Part shown: one piece after another, positions 52,965 to 62,113 of the stretch
Layout of the letters: each line of letters begins with the position of its first letter
How positions within the stretch are numbered: position 1 is the first letter of the stretch
DNA from: ZC4RG30 sp963777735
GTDB taxonomy: Bacteria > Pseudomonadota > Gammaproteobacteria > Steroidobacterales > Steroidobacteraceae
Assembly: GCA_963777735.1 (NCBI GenBank)
Contig: CAVZRQ010000008.1
Location: forward strand, 744,001 to 808,000
Direction: 5' to 3'
Length of the DNA: 64,000 bases
Notes under the pieces: generated by a model
Databases searched by the model: none
Told to the model about the DNA's origin: nothing
The model's input: only the letters and a program-made list of their open reading frames with translations
Translations under genes and position numbers: made by a program

Positions 52965-53932
52965 ATGAAAAGACTTCCGGCATGGATGGCAATGCTGTGC
53001 GCTGCGGCGCTGGCGGGTTGCTCAGGCGGCGCCGACAAGGGCGCGAATGACGCGATCACCGTGGGCTTCAGCCAGGTGGGCGCCGAGAGTGAATGGCGCA
53101 CGGCCAACACCCGCTCCATCCAGGATGCGCTGGTGGAACCCGAATTCCAGCTCAAGTTCTCCGACGGTCAGCAGAAGCAGGAAAACCAGATCAAGGCATT
53201 GCGCTCGTTCATCGCGCAGAAGGTGGATGTGATCGCCTTCTCGCCCGTGGTGGAAACCGGCTGGGACACCGTGCTGCAGGAGGCCAAGGCGGCCGGCATC
53301 CCGGTGGTGCTCACCGACCGCACGGTGGAAGTCTCCGACCCCTCGCTGTATCTGACGCTGATCGGATCGGACTTCGTCGAGGAAGGTCGTCGCGCGGCGC
53401 GCTGGCTGATCGAGGACAGCGCCGGCCGCACCGGCCCCATCCGCGTGGTCGAACTGCAGGGCACCGTGGGTTCGGCGCCCGCCAATGACCGCGCAGCGGG
53501 TTTCCGCGAAGTGATCGGCCAGGACGCACGCTTCGAGATCGTGCGCACGCAGAGCGGCGATTTCACGCGCGCCAAGGGCAAGGAAGTGATGGAGGCCTTC
53601 ATCAAGGCCGAGGGCCAGAAGAAGATCGACGTGCTGTACGCGCACAACGATGACATGGCCATCGGCGCCATCCAGGCCATCGAAGAGGCTGGATTGAAGC
53701 CCGGCGAGGACATCCGCATCGTTTCCATCGACGGCGTGCGCGGTGCCTTCGAAGCCATGAAGGCCGGCAAGCTGAACGCCACGGTGGAGTGCAATCCGCT
53801 GCTCGGTCCGCAGCTCGCGCAGCTGATCCGCGATGTGCACGCCGGCAAGCCGGTGAAAAGCGCGTGGTGGTCGAGGAAGGCGTGTTCACGCGTGAGCAGG
53901 CGGCCGCCGAGCTGCCCAATCGCAAGTACTGA
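52965..53932 (+). pseudogene. YtfQ/ChvE-like sugar ABC transporter substrate-binding lipoprotein, one frameshift
   Basis: This is a periplasmic-binding protein of about 322 residues with lipobox ALAGCSGG and the family I fold (VGFSQVGAESEWR, then VDVIAFSPVVETGWD, VLTDRTVEV and YAHNDDMAIGA). It most resembles galactofuranose/pentose-binding YtfQ. The frame breaks in the A-run 53856-53859. Adding one A gives the natural end VEEGVFTREQAAAELPNRKY and a stop at 53930-53932. Unlike the other shifts here this is a missing base. It starts the importer operon; the ribosome-binding site GGGGAG precedes ATG 52965. Confidence 0.88.
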
Positions 53933-53946
53933 AACGGCGTGCGACG

Positions 53947-55449
53947 ATGAGCGCGGTGGTGCTGCGCGCCGAGGCCCTGAGCAAGCGCTTCGGTGCCACC
54001 GTGGCGCTGCAGGGCGCAGGCCTCGTGCTGCGCGCCGGCGAGATCCACGCGCTGATGGGGCAGAACGGCGCGGGCAAATCCACGCTGATCAAGCTGCTGA
54101 CCGGGGTCGAATCACCCGACTCGGGCCACATCGTGCTGGATGGCCGCACTATCGCACCGGCCACACCGCTACAGGCGCAGCACGAGGGCATCAGCACGGT
54201 CTACCAGGAAGTGAACCTGTGCCCCAACCTGTCGGTGGCCGAGAATCTTTTCGCCGGTCGTTATCCGCGCCACCACTGGACCAGACTGATCGACCGCAGA
54301 AAGATGCGCGGGGATGCGCAGGCGCTGCTCGCGGAACTGCATCTGCAGATCGATGTGGACCGGTTGCTGGGCAGCTATCCGGTGGCCGTGCAGCAGATGG
54401 TGGCGATCGCACGTGCACTGGGCGTATCGGCGCGGGTGCTGATCCTGGACGAGCCCACCTCCAGCCTCGACCAGCACGAGGTGCGCGAGCTGTTCGCCGT
54501 GATGCGCCGCCTGCGCGAGCGCGGCATGGCCATTCTCTTCGTCACGCACTTCCTGGATCAGGTGTATGCGGTGTCCGACCGCATCACCGTGCTGCGCAAT
54601 GGCCTGCCGGTGGGCGAGTACCTGACGGCCGAACTTTCACAGGCCGCGCTGGTAACGGCGATGGTCGGACGTGAAGTGGCAGCGGCTACTGCGGGTGCAA
54701 CGGTGGATACCGTGCCGGAAGATGCGCCGCTCGTGCTGGAAGCGCAGGGACTCGCGCGGCGCGGTGCACTGGAGCCGATGGATATGACTATTCGCGCGGG
54801 CGAGGTGCTGGGTCTTGGTGGACTGCTCGGCTCGGGCCGCACTGAGTTTGCGCGGCTGCTGTTCGGACTGGACCGCGCCGATGCGGGATCGCTGCGCATT
54901 GCCGGCAAAGCGGTGGAAATTCACAACCCCGCTGATGCCATCGCGCAGGGGCTGGCGCTGTGCCCCGAAGAGCGCAAGACCGAAGGCATCGTCGCCGGGT
55001 TGTCGGTGCGCGAGAACATCGTGCTCGCGCTGCAGGCACGCAGCGGCTGGCGGCAGGCGTTGTCGCCGGCGAGGCAGCAGTCGCTGGCGCGGGAGTTCGT
55101 CACCTTGCTTGGCATCAAGACAGCCGACATCGAAACGCCTGTGGGCGCGCTATCGGGCGGCAACCAGCAGAAGGTGGTGCTGGCTCGCTGGATCGCCACG
55201 ACACCGCGACTGCTGATTCTCGACGAACCCACACGGGGCATCGACATCGCCGCCCGCCAGGAAATCATGCAGGAGATCCTGCGGCTCGCGCGGCAAGGCA
55301 TGGCGGTGCTGCTGATCTGCGCGGAGCTCGACGAACTGACGCGCCTGAGCGATCGCATCGTCGTGCTGCGCGACCGGCGCAAGGCCGGTGAACTGCCGGC
55401 CGGCAGCGATGGCCAGCAGGTGCTCGAACTGATCGCGGGCAGTGCCTGA
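53947..55449 (+). CDS. Sugar ABC transporter ATPase with two nucleotide-binding domains (YtfR/GguA-like)
   Basis: This 500-residue CUT2 ATPase has two nucleotide-binding domains. The first has GQNGAGKSTLIK and a degenerate signature. The second has LSGGNQQKVVLARW and LLILDEPTRGID, the usual asymmetric arrangement of the RbsA/MglA/YtfR class. Its context (YtfQ-like binding protein, two permeases) matches the YtfQRT-YjfF galactofuranose or L-arabinose importers. It begins 14 bases after the binding-protein stop and overlaps the permease start by one base. Confidence 0.92.
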   Translation: MSAVVLRAEALSKRFGATVALQGAGLVLRAGEIHALMGQNGAGKSTLIKLLTGVESPDSGHIVLDGRTIAPATPLQAQHEGISTVYQEVNLCPNLSVAENLFAGRYPRHHWTRLIDRRKMRGDAQALLAELHLQIDVDRLLGSYPVAVQQMVAIARALGVSARVLILDEPTSSLDQHEVRELFAVMRRLRERGMAILFVTHFLDQVYAVSDRITVLRNGLPVGEYLTAELSQAALVTAMVGREVAAATAGATVDTVPEDAPLVLEAQGLARRGALEPMDMTIRAGEVLGLGGLLGSGRTEFARLLFGLDRADAGSLRIAGKAVEIHNPADAIAQGLALCPEERKTEGIVAGLSVRENIVLALQARSGWRQALSPARQQSLAREFVTLLGIKTADIETPVGALSGGNQQKVVLARWIATTPRLLILDEPTRGIDIAARQEIMQEILRLARQGMAVLLICAELDELTRLSDRIVVLRDRRKAGELPAGSDGQQVLELIAGSA

Positions 55450-56472
55450 TGCGCCGCCTGGTTTCCCATCCGCTGTTCTGGCCGCTGGCGGCACTGGCGC
55501 TGCTGCTGGCAGGCAACGGACTGTTCAATCCGGGCTTTCTCGCCCTGCAATGGCGCGACGGACACCTGTTCGGCAACCTCGTCGACATCGCCAATCGTGC
55601 GGCACCGCTGGCGCTGGTGTCACTGGGCATGACGATGGTGATCGCGGTGCGCGGCCTCGACATCTCCGTCGGCGCGGTGCTGGCGATTGCCGCTACCGTC
55701 GCCGCGTGGACCATCACGCGCATGCAGGTTGGCGGGGCGAGCGACAGTCTGCTGCCATTGTTCGCGGCCATCGGCGCAGCGCTGGGTGCCGCCGCGCTGT
55801 GCGGGCTGTGGAACGGATTGCTGGTGGTGAAGGCCGGCATGCAGCCCATCGTCGCGACATTGATCCTGATGGTGGCCGGCCGCGGGCTTGCGCAGCTCAT
55901 CAGCGACGGCCAGATCCTCACCATCTACTACGCACCCTACGCGTTCCTCGGCAACGGCTTCCTGCTTCGGCCTGCCCTTCTCGCTGTTCGTCGTGGCGGC
56001 GGTGTTCATCGGCCTGCAACTGCTGCTGACGCGCACCGCGCTCGGACTGTTCGTGCGGGCCATCGGCCACAACCCGCTGGCGGCGCATCTGGCCGGTGTG
56101 CGGGCCCGCGCCATCACGCCAGCGCTGTATGTGTTCTGCGGTTTCACCGCTGGCCTTGCCGGGTTGCTGGTGAGTTCCAATGTGGCCAGCGCGGATGCCA
56201 ACAATGCCGGGCAGATGCTCGAACTCGACGCCATCCTCGCCGTGAGCCTGGGCGGCAGCGCGCTGACCGGCGGGCGCTTCAGCCTCGCCGGCAGCCTGGT
56301 TGGCGCGCTCATCATCCAGACACTGACCACCACCATCTACAGCATCGGCGTGCCTTCACAGGTGAATCTGGTGGTGAAGGCCTGTCTGGTGGCCATCGTG
56401 CTGCTGCTGCAATCGCCGCGATTCCACCTGCAGATGCACGCGCTGCTGCGGGCGTCGGGGAAGCAGTCATGA
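55449..56472 (+). pseudogene. YtfT-like sugar ABC transporter permease, one frameshift
   Basis: This CUT2 permease of about 340 residues reads in two frames. The N-terminal part (55449-55964) has several helices and SLGMTMVIAVRGLDISVGAV. After skipping one base at 55965-55967 the C-terminal part (GLPFSLFVVAAVF onward) completes the family, with EAIAVGxxxG-like LELDAILAVSLGGSALTGG. Without correction the first frame runs on into the next permease gene as a false fusion. The stop at 56470-56472 overlaps the next ATG. Because both halves are intact, an extra base in a TT run is a likely assembly error. Confidence 0.88.
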
Positions 56473-57500
56473 GCACCACACCGACCACCGGCGCGCTGCG
56501 GATGCGGATGGCGCAACTTGCACGCGATCCCGCCGCATTGTCACTGTCGGCGACGGTGTTGCTGTTCGTGGCGATGTCGCTGGCTGGTGGGCTGCTCTAC
56601 GACGGCTTCCTCGCGCCGCAGGTGTTCCTGAACCTGCTGATCGACAATGCCTTCCTGCTGGTGGTGGCGGTGGGCATGACCTTCGTGATCCTCACCGGCG
56701 GCATCGATCTTTCGGTCGGTGCGGTGGTGGCCTTCACCACGGTGCTGCTGGCGAGCCTGGTCGAGCAGCAGGGCTGGCATCCGCTTGCCGCGATGCTGTT
56801 CGCTCTGGCAGCGGGCACGGGGTTCGGCGCGGTCATGGGGTTGATGATCCAGCGCTATCGCCTGCAACCCTTCGTGGTCACGCTGGCCGGCATGTTCCTG
56901 GCCCGCGGCGCCGCCACGCTGATCAGCGTCGAATCGATCGGCATCGACCATGACTTCCAGACCGCCATCGCCGGCCTGCGCCTGCCACTGGGCGGCGGCG
57001 CTTCACTTTCGGTCGGAGCCGTGGCGGCCTTGGTGGTGGTGGCGGCGGGTGCGCTGGTGGCGCGCAGCACGCAGTTCGGCCGCACGGTGTATGCCATTGG
57101 CGGCAGCGAGCATTCGGCTGCGCTGATGGGCCTGCCGGTGCCCGGGACGCTGGTGGGCGTGTATGCGCTCAGCGGATTCTGCGCCGCGCTGGCGGGCGTG
57201 ATCTATTCCGTCTACACGCTCAGCGGGTACAGTCTGCATGCCACGGGGCTGGAGCTCGATGCCATCGCCGCCGTGGTGATCGGCGGCACCCTGCTCACCG
57301 GCGGCAGTGGCCATGTGCTGGGCACGCTGTTCGGCGTGCTGGTGCTGGGCCTGATCCAGACACTGATCGCCTTCGACGGCACTTTGAGTTCATGGTGGAC
57401 ACGCATCTGCATCGGCGCACTGCTGCTGCTGTTCTGCCTGCTGCAGCGGCTGCTGGTGGTGCGCAGTGAAGGCAGAATGGAAACAGGGGGAAAGAAATGA
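56469..57500 (+). CDS. YjfF-like sugar ABC transporter permease
   Basis: This 343-residue CUT2 permease has about nine membrane segments, VGMTFVILTGGIDLSVGAVVA and the conserved EGLDAIAAVVIGG-type block ELDAIAAVVIGGTLLTGG. It would pair with the preceding permease as a heterodimer, the arrangement of YtfT-YjfF, rather than the homodimers of simpler ribose systems. Its ATG overlaps the previous stop, and its own end overlaps the lactonase gene start (ATGA), so import and lactone hydrolysis are coupled. Confidence 0.92.
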   Translation: MSTTPTTGALRMRMAQLARDPAALSLSATVLLFVAMSLAGGLLYDGFLAPQVFLNLLIDNAFLLVVAVGMTFVILTGGIDLSVGAVVAFTTVLLASLVEQQGWHPLAAMLFALAAGTGFGAVMGLMIQRYRLQPFVVTLAGMFLARGAATLISVESIGIDHDFQTAIAGLRLPLGGGASLSVGAVAALVVVAAGALVARSTQFGRTVYAIGGSEHSAALMGLPVPGTLVGVYALSGFCAALAGVIYSVYTLSGYSLHATGLELDAIAAVVIGGTLLTGGSGHVLGTLFGVLVLGLIQTLIAFDGTLSSWWTRICIGALLLLFCLLQRLLVVRSEGRMETGGKK

Positions 57501-58666
57501 GTGGCAAGACTGTCGATTCTTCGGGCGTCCTTTCACGACGGGATGTGCTCGGCACGCTGCTCGCAGCACCGGCAATGCTGGTGGCATCGCGCGGCACGCT
57601 CGCTGCAGAGCCTGCGCCCGCACCTCCCTTCGTGCCACGCGATTTCTCGCCCGGCGCTTCGCCCCTGCCGTATCCGGATCCCGATGTGCTGGTCATGCAC
57701 CCCTCCTTCAATGCGTTGCGCGTCTTCAATGCGCCTGTGCAGCGGCTGTGGACGGGCGGGCTGTGGTGCGAAGGGCCCGCCTGGTCCAGCCAGGGTCGCT
57801 ACCTCGTGTGGAGCGACATCCCGAACGATCGGCAACTGCGCTGGATCGAAGATGAGGGCCGTGTCAGCGTCATGCGGCAGCCCTCCCACAACAGCAACGG
57901 CAACACCTTCGACTTCCAGGGCCGGCAGCTCGCCTGCGAGCATCTGCGCCGGCGCGTGGTGCGATACGAACACGATGGCAGCGTGACGGTGATCGCCGCC
58001 GCGCATGATGGCAAGCAGCTGAACTCTCCCAACGACGTGGTGCCACATCCCGATGGCAGCTACTGGTTCACCGATCCACCCTATGGCGGCCAGCTTTATG
58101 AAGGCTCACCGGATGCCGCCGGCGGGCGCAGCAATCGCGAAGGGTTGTTCCGGCAGCGCGTGGGTCAGCCCGCCGACATCGGCACCGCGAAGCAGGAGCT
58201 GCCGACACATGTCTATCGTGTTGATCCGCAGGGCAAGCTCGCTATCGCAATCGACGGTGGGTCGCTGCCTGGGCCACCCAACGGACTCGCGTTCTCACCT
58301 GACCACAAGAAGCTCTACGTCGTGGTTGGAGGCGGGCTGTTCGTCGGCGATGTGGCCTCGGACGGCCGCGTGTCGAACATGAAGCAGCTGGCCCGCGTGG
58401 TGATCGACGGCGTGAACTGCGGCATGGATGGTGTGCGCGTGGATGTGGCCGGCAACCTGTGGTGCTCGAGCAATGCCGGCGGTGCGCTGGGCTACAGCGG
58501 CGTCAGCGTGCTGAACCCGGCCGGAACAGTGATCGGCCGCATTCGTCTGCCCGAAGCCTGCGCCAACCTCGCCTTCGGTGGGCCCAAGCGTAACCGGTTG
58601 TTCATGACGGCCAGCCAGTCGCTGTATGCCGTCTACGTCAACACACAGGGCGCAGCGCCGGGCTGA
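57497..58666 (+). CDS. Tat-exported SMP-30/gluconolactonase-family lactonase
   Basis: This 389-residue protein has a twin-arginine signal (LSRRDVLGTLLAAPAMLVA). A six-bladed SMP-30 propeller follows. Likely metal ligands are Glu in CEGPAW, Asn in NSPNDVV and Asp in MDGVRVD. It would hydrolyse sugar lactones such as L-arabino- or D-glucono-lactone. If truly exported, lactone formation or opening also happens in the periplasm, whereas the SDR dehydrogenase looks cytoplasmic; this mismatch is noted as a finding. It is the last gene of the importer operon. Confidence 0.88.
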   Translation: MSGKTVDSSGVLSRRDVLGTLLAAPAMLVASRGTLAAEPAPAPPFVPRDFSPGASPLPYPDPDVLVMHPSFNALRVFNAPVQRLWTGGLWCEGPAWSSQGRYLVWSDIPNDRQLRWIEDEGRVSVMRQPSHNSNGNTFDFQGRQLACEHLRRRVVRYEHDGSVTVIAAAHDGKQLNSPNDVVPHPDGSYWFTDPPYGGQLYEGSPDAAGGRSNREGLFRQRVGQPADIGTAKQELPTHVYRVDPQGKLAIAIDGGSLPGPPNGLAFSPDHKKLYVVVGGGLFVGDVASDGRVSNMKQLARVVIDGVNCGMDGVRVDVAGNLWCSSNAGGALGYSGVSVLNPAGTVIGRIRLPEACANLAFGGPKRNRLFMTASQSLYAVYVNTQGAAPG

Positions 58667-58676
58667 GACTTTCGCC

Positions 58677-59996
58677 TCAAGGCCCTGCTGTTGATCCCTG
58701 CTGATTGCGCAGTCCGTAGCCGCGGCAGCCCAGCGCAATCAGCACACCGGCAATCGCCATGAATCCGCCGAGCACACCGACGCCGGCGGTGCGGCTGCCC
58801 AGCCACTCCGTCATCAGTCCCAGCAGGTACGGCCCGACGAAACCGCCGAGATTGCCGAAGGAATTGATGGCGGCAAGGCCCGCCGCGACGCCCACGCCGG
58901 TCAGCAATGAACCCGGGAAACTCCAGAACAGAGCAGTGGCCACCAGCGCGCCGCTCGTCGCCAGTGACAGCAGCACCGCGGTGACCAGCGTGTTGTCGGT
59001 CCACACGGCGCTCAGCGCCAGACACGCGCCGCCCAGGATCGCCGCGGCGGTGGCGTGCCAGCGCTTCTCGTTGAGCCGCTCCGCGCGTCGCGTCACCAGC
59101 ACGGAAATCACCGCACTGCTGAAATAACAGGCCGCCGTGATGGCCCCGATGGTGAACACGGATTCGATGCCCGTCTCGCGGATGATGGTTGGCAGCCAGA
59201 AGTTGATGCCGTACACCCCCGTCACGATGCAGAACAGGATCACGGTGAACAGCCACATCGCCGGAATCGCGAACAGTCTGCGCAGCGGGGCATCGCTCTT
59301 GGTGCTGGCCTCGTGGGCGAGCCGATCCTTGAGCAGGCGTTTTTCGTCGGGCGCGAGCCACGCCGCCTCGTCGATGCGGTTGTCGAGGTAGAACAGCACC
59401 GCGATGCCGAGCACCACGGCCGGGATGGCCTCGAGGATGAACATCCATTGCCAGTCGTACAGGCCCTGCACGCCCCCGAAGCTGTCCATGATGGCGCCGG
59501 AAAGCGGCGCGCCGAAGACGAAGGCGAACGGCTGGGCCATCAGCAGCAATGCGATCACCCGGCTCTGGCGATGCGAGGGATACCAGTAGTTCAGATACAG
59601 CAGCACGCCGGGAAAGAATCCGGCCTCGGCCGCGCCAAGCAGGAAGCGCAGGCCATAGAAGACGGTCGTTGCTTCCAGGCCCATGCCCTTGGCCATCGGC
59701 TCGACGAAGGCCATGGCGCCGGAGATGATGCCCCAGGTCACCATGATGCGGGCGATCCACATCCGGGCGCCCAGCCTGTGCAAGGCCAGGTTGCTCGGGA
59801 CTTCAAACAGGAAGTAGCCGATGAAGAAGATGCCGGCGCCGAAACCGTAGGCCGCCTCGGACATGCCGAGGTCCGCCAGCATGTGCAGCTTCGCGAAGCC
59901 GACATTGACGCGGTCGAGGTAGGCGATCAGGTAGCAGAGACCGAGGAACGGCAGCAGGCGCAGCGTTACCTTGGCGTAGACACGCTCTTCGTTCAC
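58677..59996 (-). CDS. MFS transporter, anion:cation symporter (sugar-acid/phthalate) type
   Basis: This 439-residue membrane protein has 12 predicted helices. LIAYLDRVNVGFAKLHM near the N-terminus, FLLGAAEAGFFPGVLLYLNYW and the cytoplasmic DEKRLLKDRL loop are typical of the ACS family of MFS. It is convergent with the lactonase gene (10 bases between stops). In a pentose-acid locus a sugar-acid such as arabinonate or galactonate is a plausible substrate. It is a distant relative of the MFS protein at 36892-38169. Confidence 0.9.
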   Translation of the reverse strand: MNEERVYAKVTLRLLPFLGLCYLIAYLDRVNVGFAKLHMLADLGMSEAAYGFGAGIFFIGYFLFEVPSNLALHRLGARMWIARIMVTWGIISGAMAFVEPMAKGMGLEATTVFYGLRFLLGAAEAGFFPGVLLYLNYWYPSHRQSRVIALLLMAQPFAFVFGAPLSGAIMDSFGGVQGLYDWQWMFILEAIPAVVLGIAVLFYLDNRIDEAAWLAPDEKRLLKDRLAHEASTKSDAPLRRLFAIPAMWLFTVILFCIVTGVYGINFWLPTIIRETGIESVFTIGAITAACYFSSAVISVLVTRRAERLNEKRWHATAAAILGGACLALSAVWTDNTLVTAVLLSLATSGALVATALFWSFPGSLLTGVGVAAGLAAINSFGNLGGFVGPYLLGLMTEWLGSRTAGVGVLGGFMAIAGVLIALGCRGYGLRNQQGSTAGP

Positions 59997-60045
59997 GACT
60001 TCCCCCGTTTCCCGATTCTTGTTGTTGCTGGCGACGCGCAGCGTT

Positions 60046-60955
60046 TCAGTTCAGCAGATGACGCCGCAATTTCCAGGTTTCACTGCTGCAGAAGCCGCAG
60101 CGATCGCCCACGAACATGGCTTTTGCCACGGCATCGCCCTTGAGCTGCCACTTGAGCCAGGCCAGGGGGCCGCTTGCAAAAGGCCCTCCGTTCGGCTGGC
60201 TGTACGTGGCACCGTGTCCCGACATCCATGTTGGCGTTGATGGCAGGGATGCGCAGCGCCTGCAGCTCTTTCCAGTCCACCTCTGCGTTGGCGTACGCGA
60301 TGTCTTTCTCGCCGCCGATGAAATAGGCGATGGGGGCATGCATCTGCTTGAGGATCGAACGCTTCACGCCGTGCCGGATCATGTACTGGTCTTCGTCGGT
60401 GATCATGCCGCTGTTGAGCACCAGCGCGGTCGTGATGCGGGGATCGGTGGAGACCTTCACCGTCTGCAGTCCACCGCAGGAGTGGCCCATCGCGGCAACC
60501 TTGTTCACGACGACATGTTCGTAATAGGGGCTCCCCTGCCGACGGCTTTCAGCCGTGATCCAGTCGAGCGCGTCGAGCATCTGCGTATGGCTCGTTTCGA
60601 ACGGCGGCCATTCGGCGGGATTCTCCGGCCTTTGCTGGCGCGGCGGCGCGGAGTCCCGATAGGGACCAATCGCCAGGACGATGAAACCCTGCGAGGCCAC
60701 TTCTGCCAGAAATTCCCGGTAGCCGAAACTGCTGTTGACGCAGGAGCCATTGCCCCAGAGCACCACCGGATAGCGACCCTTGAGGTTCGCAGGACGGTAG
60801 ATGGTATGAGTTGGCAGGGATGGCTCGGACAGGATGGTTGCGGGCTCTGGCCCCGAACCGGTGGGATTGGCCGCCAGCGCGAGGTTGCCGAGGAACAGCC
60901 AACCCAGCAACAGATAACCCATTGCGCTGCTGAGTCCGCGTCTTTCGTTTCGCAT
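60046..60955 (-). pseudogene. Exported alpha/beta hydrolase (cutinase/PAF-AH-like), one frameshift
   Basis: The protein (about 302 residues) has an N-terminal signal peptide (LLLGWLFLGNLALA). The hydrolase domain has YPVVLWGNGSCVNSS, nucleophile Ser in MGHSCGG, GGEKDIAYANAEVDW for the acid and HGATYSQPNGG for the His. Skipping one C of 60218-60220 joins NMDVG to HGATYSQPNGGPFASGPLAW and a C-terminal CGFCSS. The ATG at 60955 follows GGAG; a longer frame overlaps the divergent ABC gene. The shift falls just before the catalytic His, so the product would be inactive if real. Confidence 0.83.
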
Positions 60956-60975
60956 TTGTCTTCTCCAATCCCCGT

Positions 60976-60999
60976 ATTGTCGGCAATATAGTCGACAAT
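60976..60999. promoter_or_regulatory. Candidate operator between divergent genes
   Basis: ATTGTCG (60976-60982) and CGACAAT (60993-60999) are exact inverted repeats with ten bases between. They lie in the 66-base region between the hydrolase gene (start 60955) and the CUT1 operon (start 61022), where promoters for both must sit. This fits a dimeric repressor site of the GntR or LacI class. Confidence 0.5.
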
Positions 61000-61021
61000 C
61001 AAAAAAAGGGGGAGCAAACCC

Positions 61022-62113
61022 GTGCACGGGGTAAAGCTGTCTGGGGTCAGCAAGCGCTTTGGCGATGTCCCGGTAATCGACCAGCTCTCGCTCGACATCG
61101 AGCCGGGAGAATTCGTGGTTTTCCTTGGTCCTTCGGGCTGCGGGAAGTCCACCCTGCTGCGCATGATCGCCGGCCTGGAGGCCCTCGATGATGGCGAAAT
61201 CGAAGTAGACGGCAGGCGGGTCGATCAATTGCCACCAGGCGCGCGGAATGTCGCGATGGTGTTTCAGCAATACGCGCTCTATCCGCACATGACGGTTCGC
61301 GAAAACCTGCAGTTCGGGCTCCGCAACGCGCGAGTGCCGGCAGATGAAATAGAGAGCCGGATTGCCGCTGCCGCACAGCGCCTGGAGATCACCGCATTGC
61401 TGGAGCGCAGGCCCGGCCAGCTTTCCGGCGGTCAACGCCAGCGCGCAGCAATCGCGCGGGCAATCGTGAAGAAGCCTGCGCTGTTCCTGTTCGATGAGCC
61501 GCTTTCCAACCTCGACGCCGCATTGCGCGCCCGCACCCGGATCGAACTCGCGCAACTGCATCAGCAGCTCGGCACGACCATGATCTTCGTGACGCATGAT
61601 CAGGTCGAAGCCATGACGCTGGCCACCCGGATCGTGGTGATCAACGATCGACGCATCGAGCAGATCGGCACGCCGATGGAGATCTACCGACGCCCGGCAA
61701 CCCGCTTTGTCGCGGGTTTCGTCGGCACACCACGCATCAACCTGATTCAGGCGCAGGTCATCGAAGCCCAGGGCGTGGCGCTCGCGAAGCTTCCGGGTGG
61801 CGCCACGATCAGCACGGGCGTGCCGTTCTCCGTACTACCCTCCGAGTCGGAAATGACTCTGGGTCTGAGGGCTGAAGCCGTGCGGATCGCCGATTCTGCT
61901 GCAGGCAATGCTGGCGGCATTGCGCGCGTCGTGGAGCGGCTGGGTGATCGAACCCTGGTCCATGTCGCCTTGCCGGATGGAACCCTGCTCACCGCCGAGG
62001 ATCGGGGCGACTCCACTGTACAGGCGGGTCAGGCGGTGAACCTGCAGATAGACGGCAGTGCCGCCCATTTCTTTGCCGCTGACGGCACGGGCTACCACGG
62101 TGCGGCGCACTGA
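61022..62113 (+). CDS. CUT1 sugar ABC transporter ATPase (UgpC/MsmX/MalK-like)
   Basis: This 363-residue ATPase has Walker A GPSGCGKST, Q-loop VFQQYALYPH, signature LSGGQRQR and Walker B LFLFDEPLSNLD. The C-terminal regulatory part is of the TOBE/OB type (GLRAEAVRIAD). It powers the two permeases that follow. The GTG start at 61022 has GGGGGAG eight bases upstream. It overlaps the first permease gene by one base and heads a CUT1 operon whose last visible gene is the binding protein. Confidence 0.92.
   Translation: MHGVKLSGVSKRFGDVPVIDQLSLDIEPGEFVVFLGPSGCGKSTLLRMIAGLEALDDGEIEVDGRRVDQLPPGARNVAMVFQQYALYPHMTVRENLQFGLRNARVPADEIESRIAAAAQRLEITALLERRPGQLSGGQRQRAAIARAIVKKPALFLFDEPLSNLDAALRARTRIELAQLHQQLGTTMIFVTHDQVEAMTLATRIVVINDRRIEQIGTPMEIYRRPATRFVAGFVGTPRINLIQAQVIEAQGVALAKLPGGATISTGVPFSVLPSESEMTLGLRAEAVRIADSAAGNAGGIARVVERLGDRTLVHVALPDGTLLTAEDRGDSTVQAGQAVNLQIDGSAAHFFAADGTGYHGAAH

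Noticed and set aside
50981..53155. 724-codon minus-strand frame across the SDR and AraD1-like genes
   Set aside because: It crosses two well-supported plus-strand genes and has no recognisable domain.
52965..54674. Apparent 569-residue fusion of binding protein and other sequence
   Set aside because: After about residue 296 the frame reads the ATPase gene out of phase; it results from the missing base at 53856-53859.
55449..57500. Apparent 683-residue double permease fusion
   Set aside because: The middle part is out of phase with the first permease. One extra base at 55965-55967 explains it, and the second permease has its own ATG at 56469.
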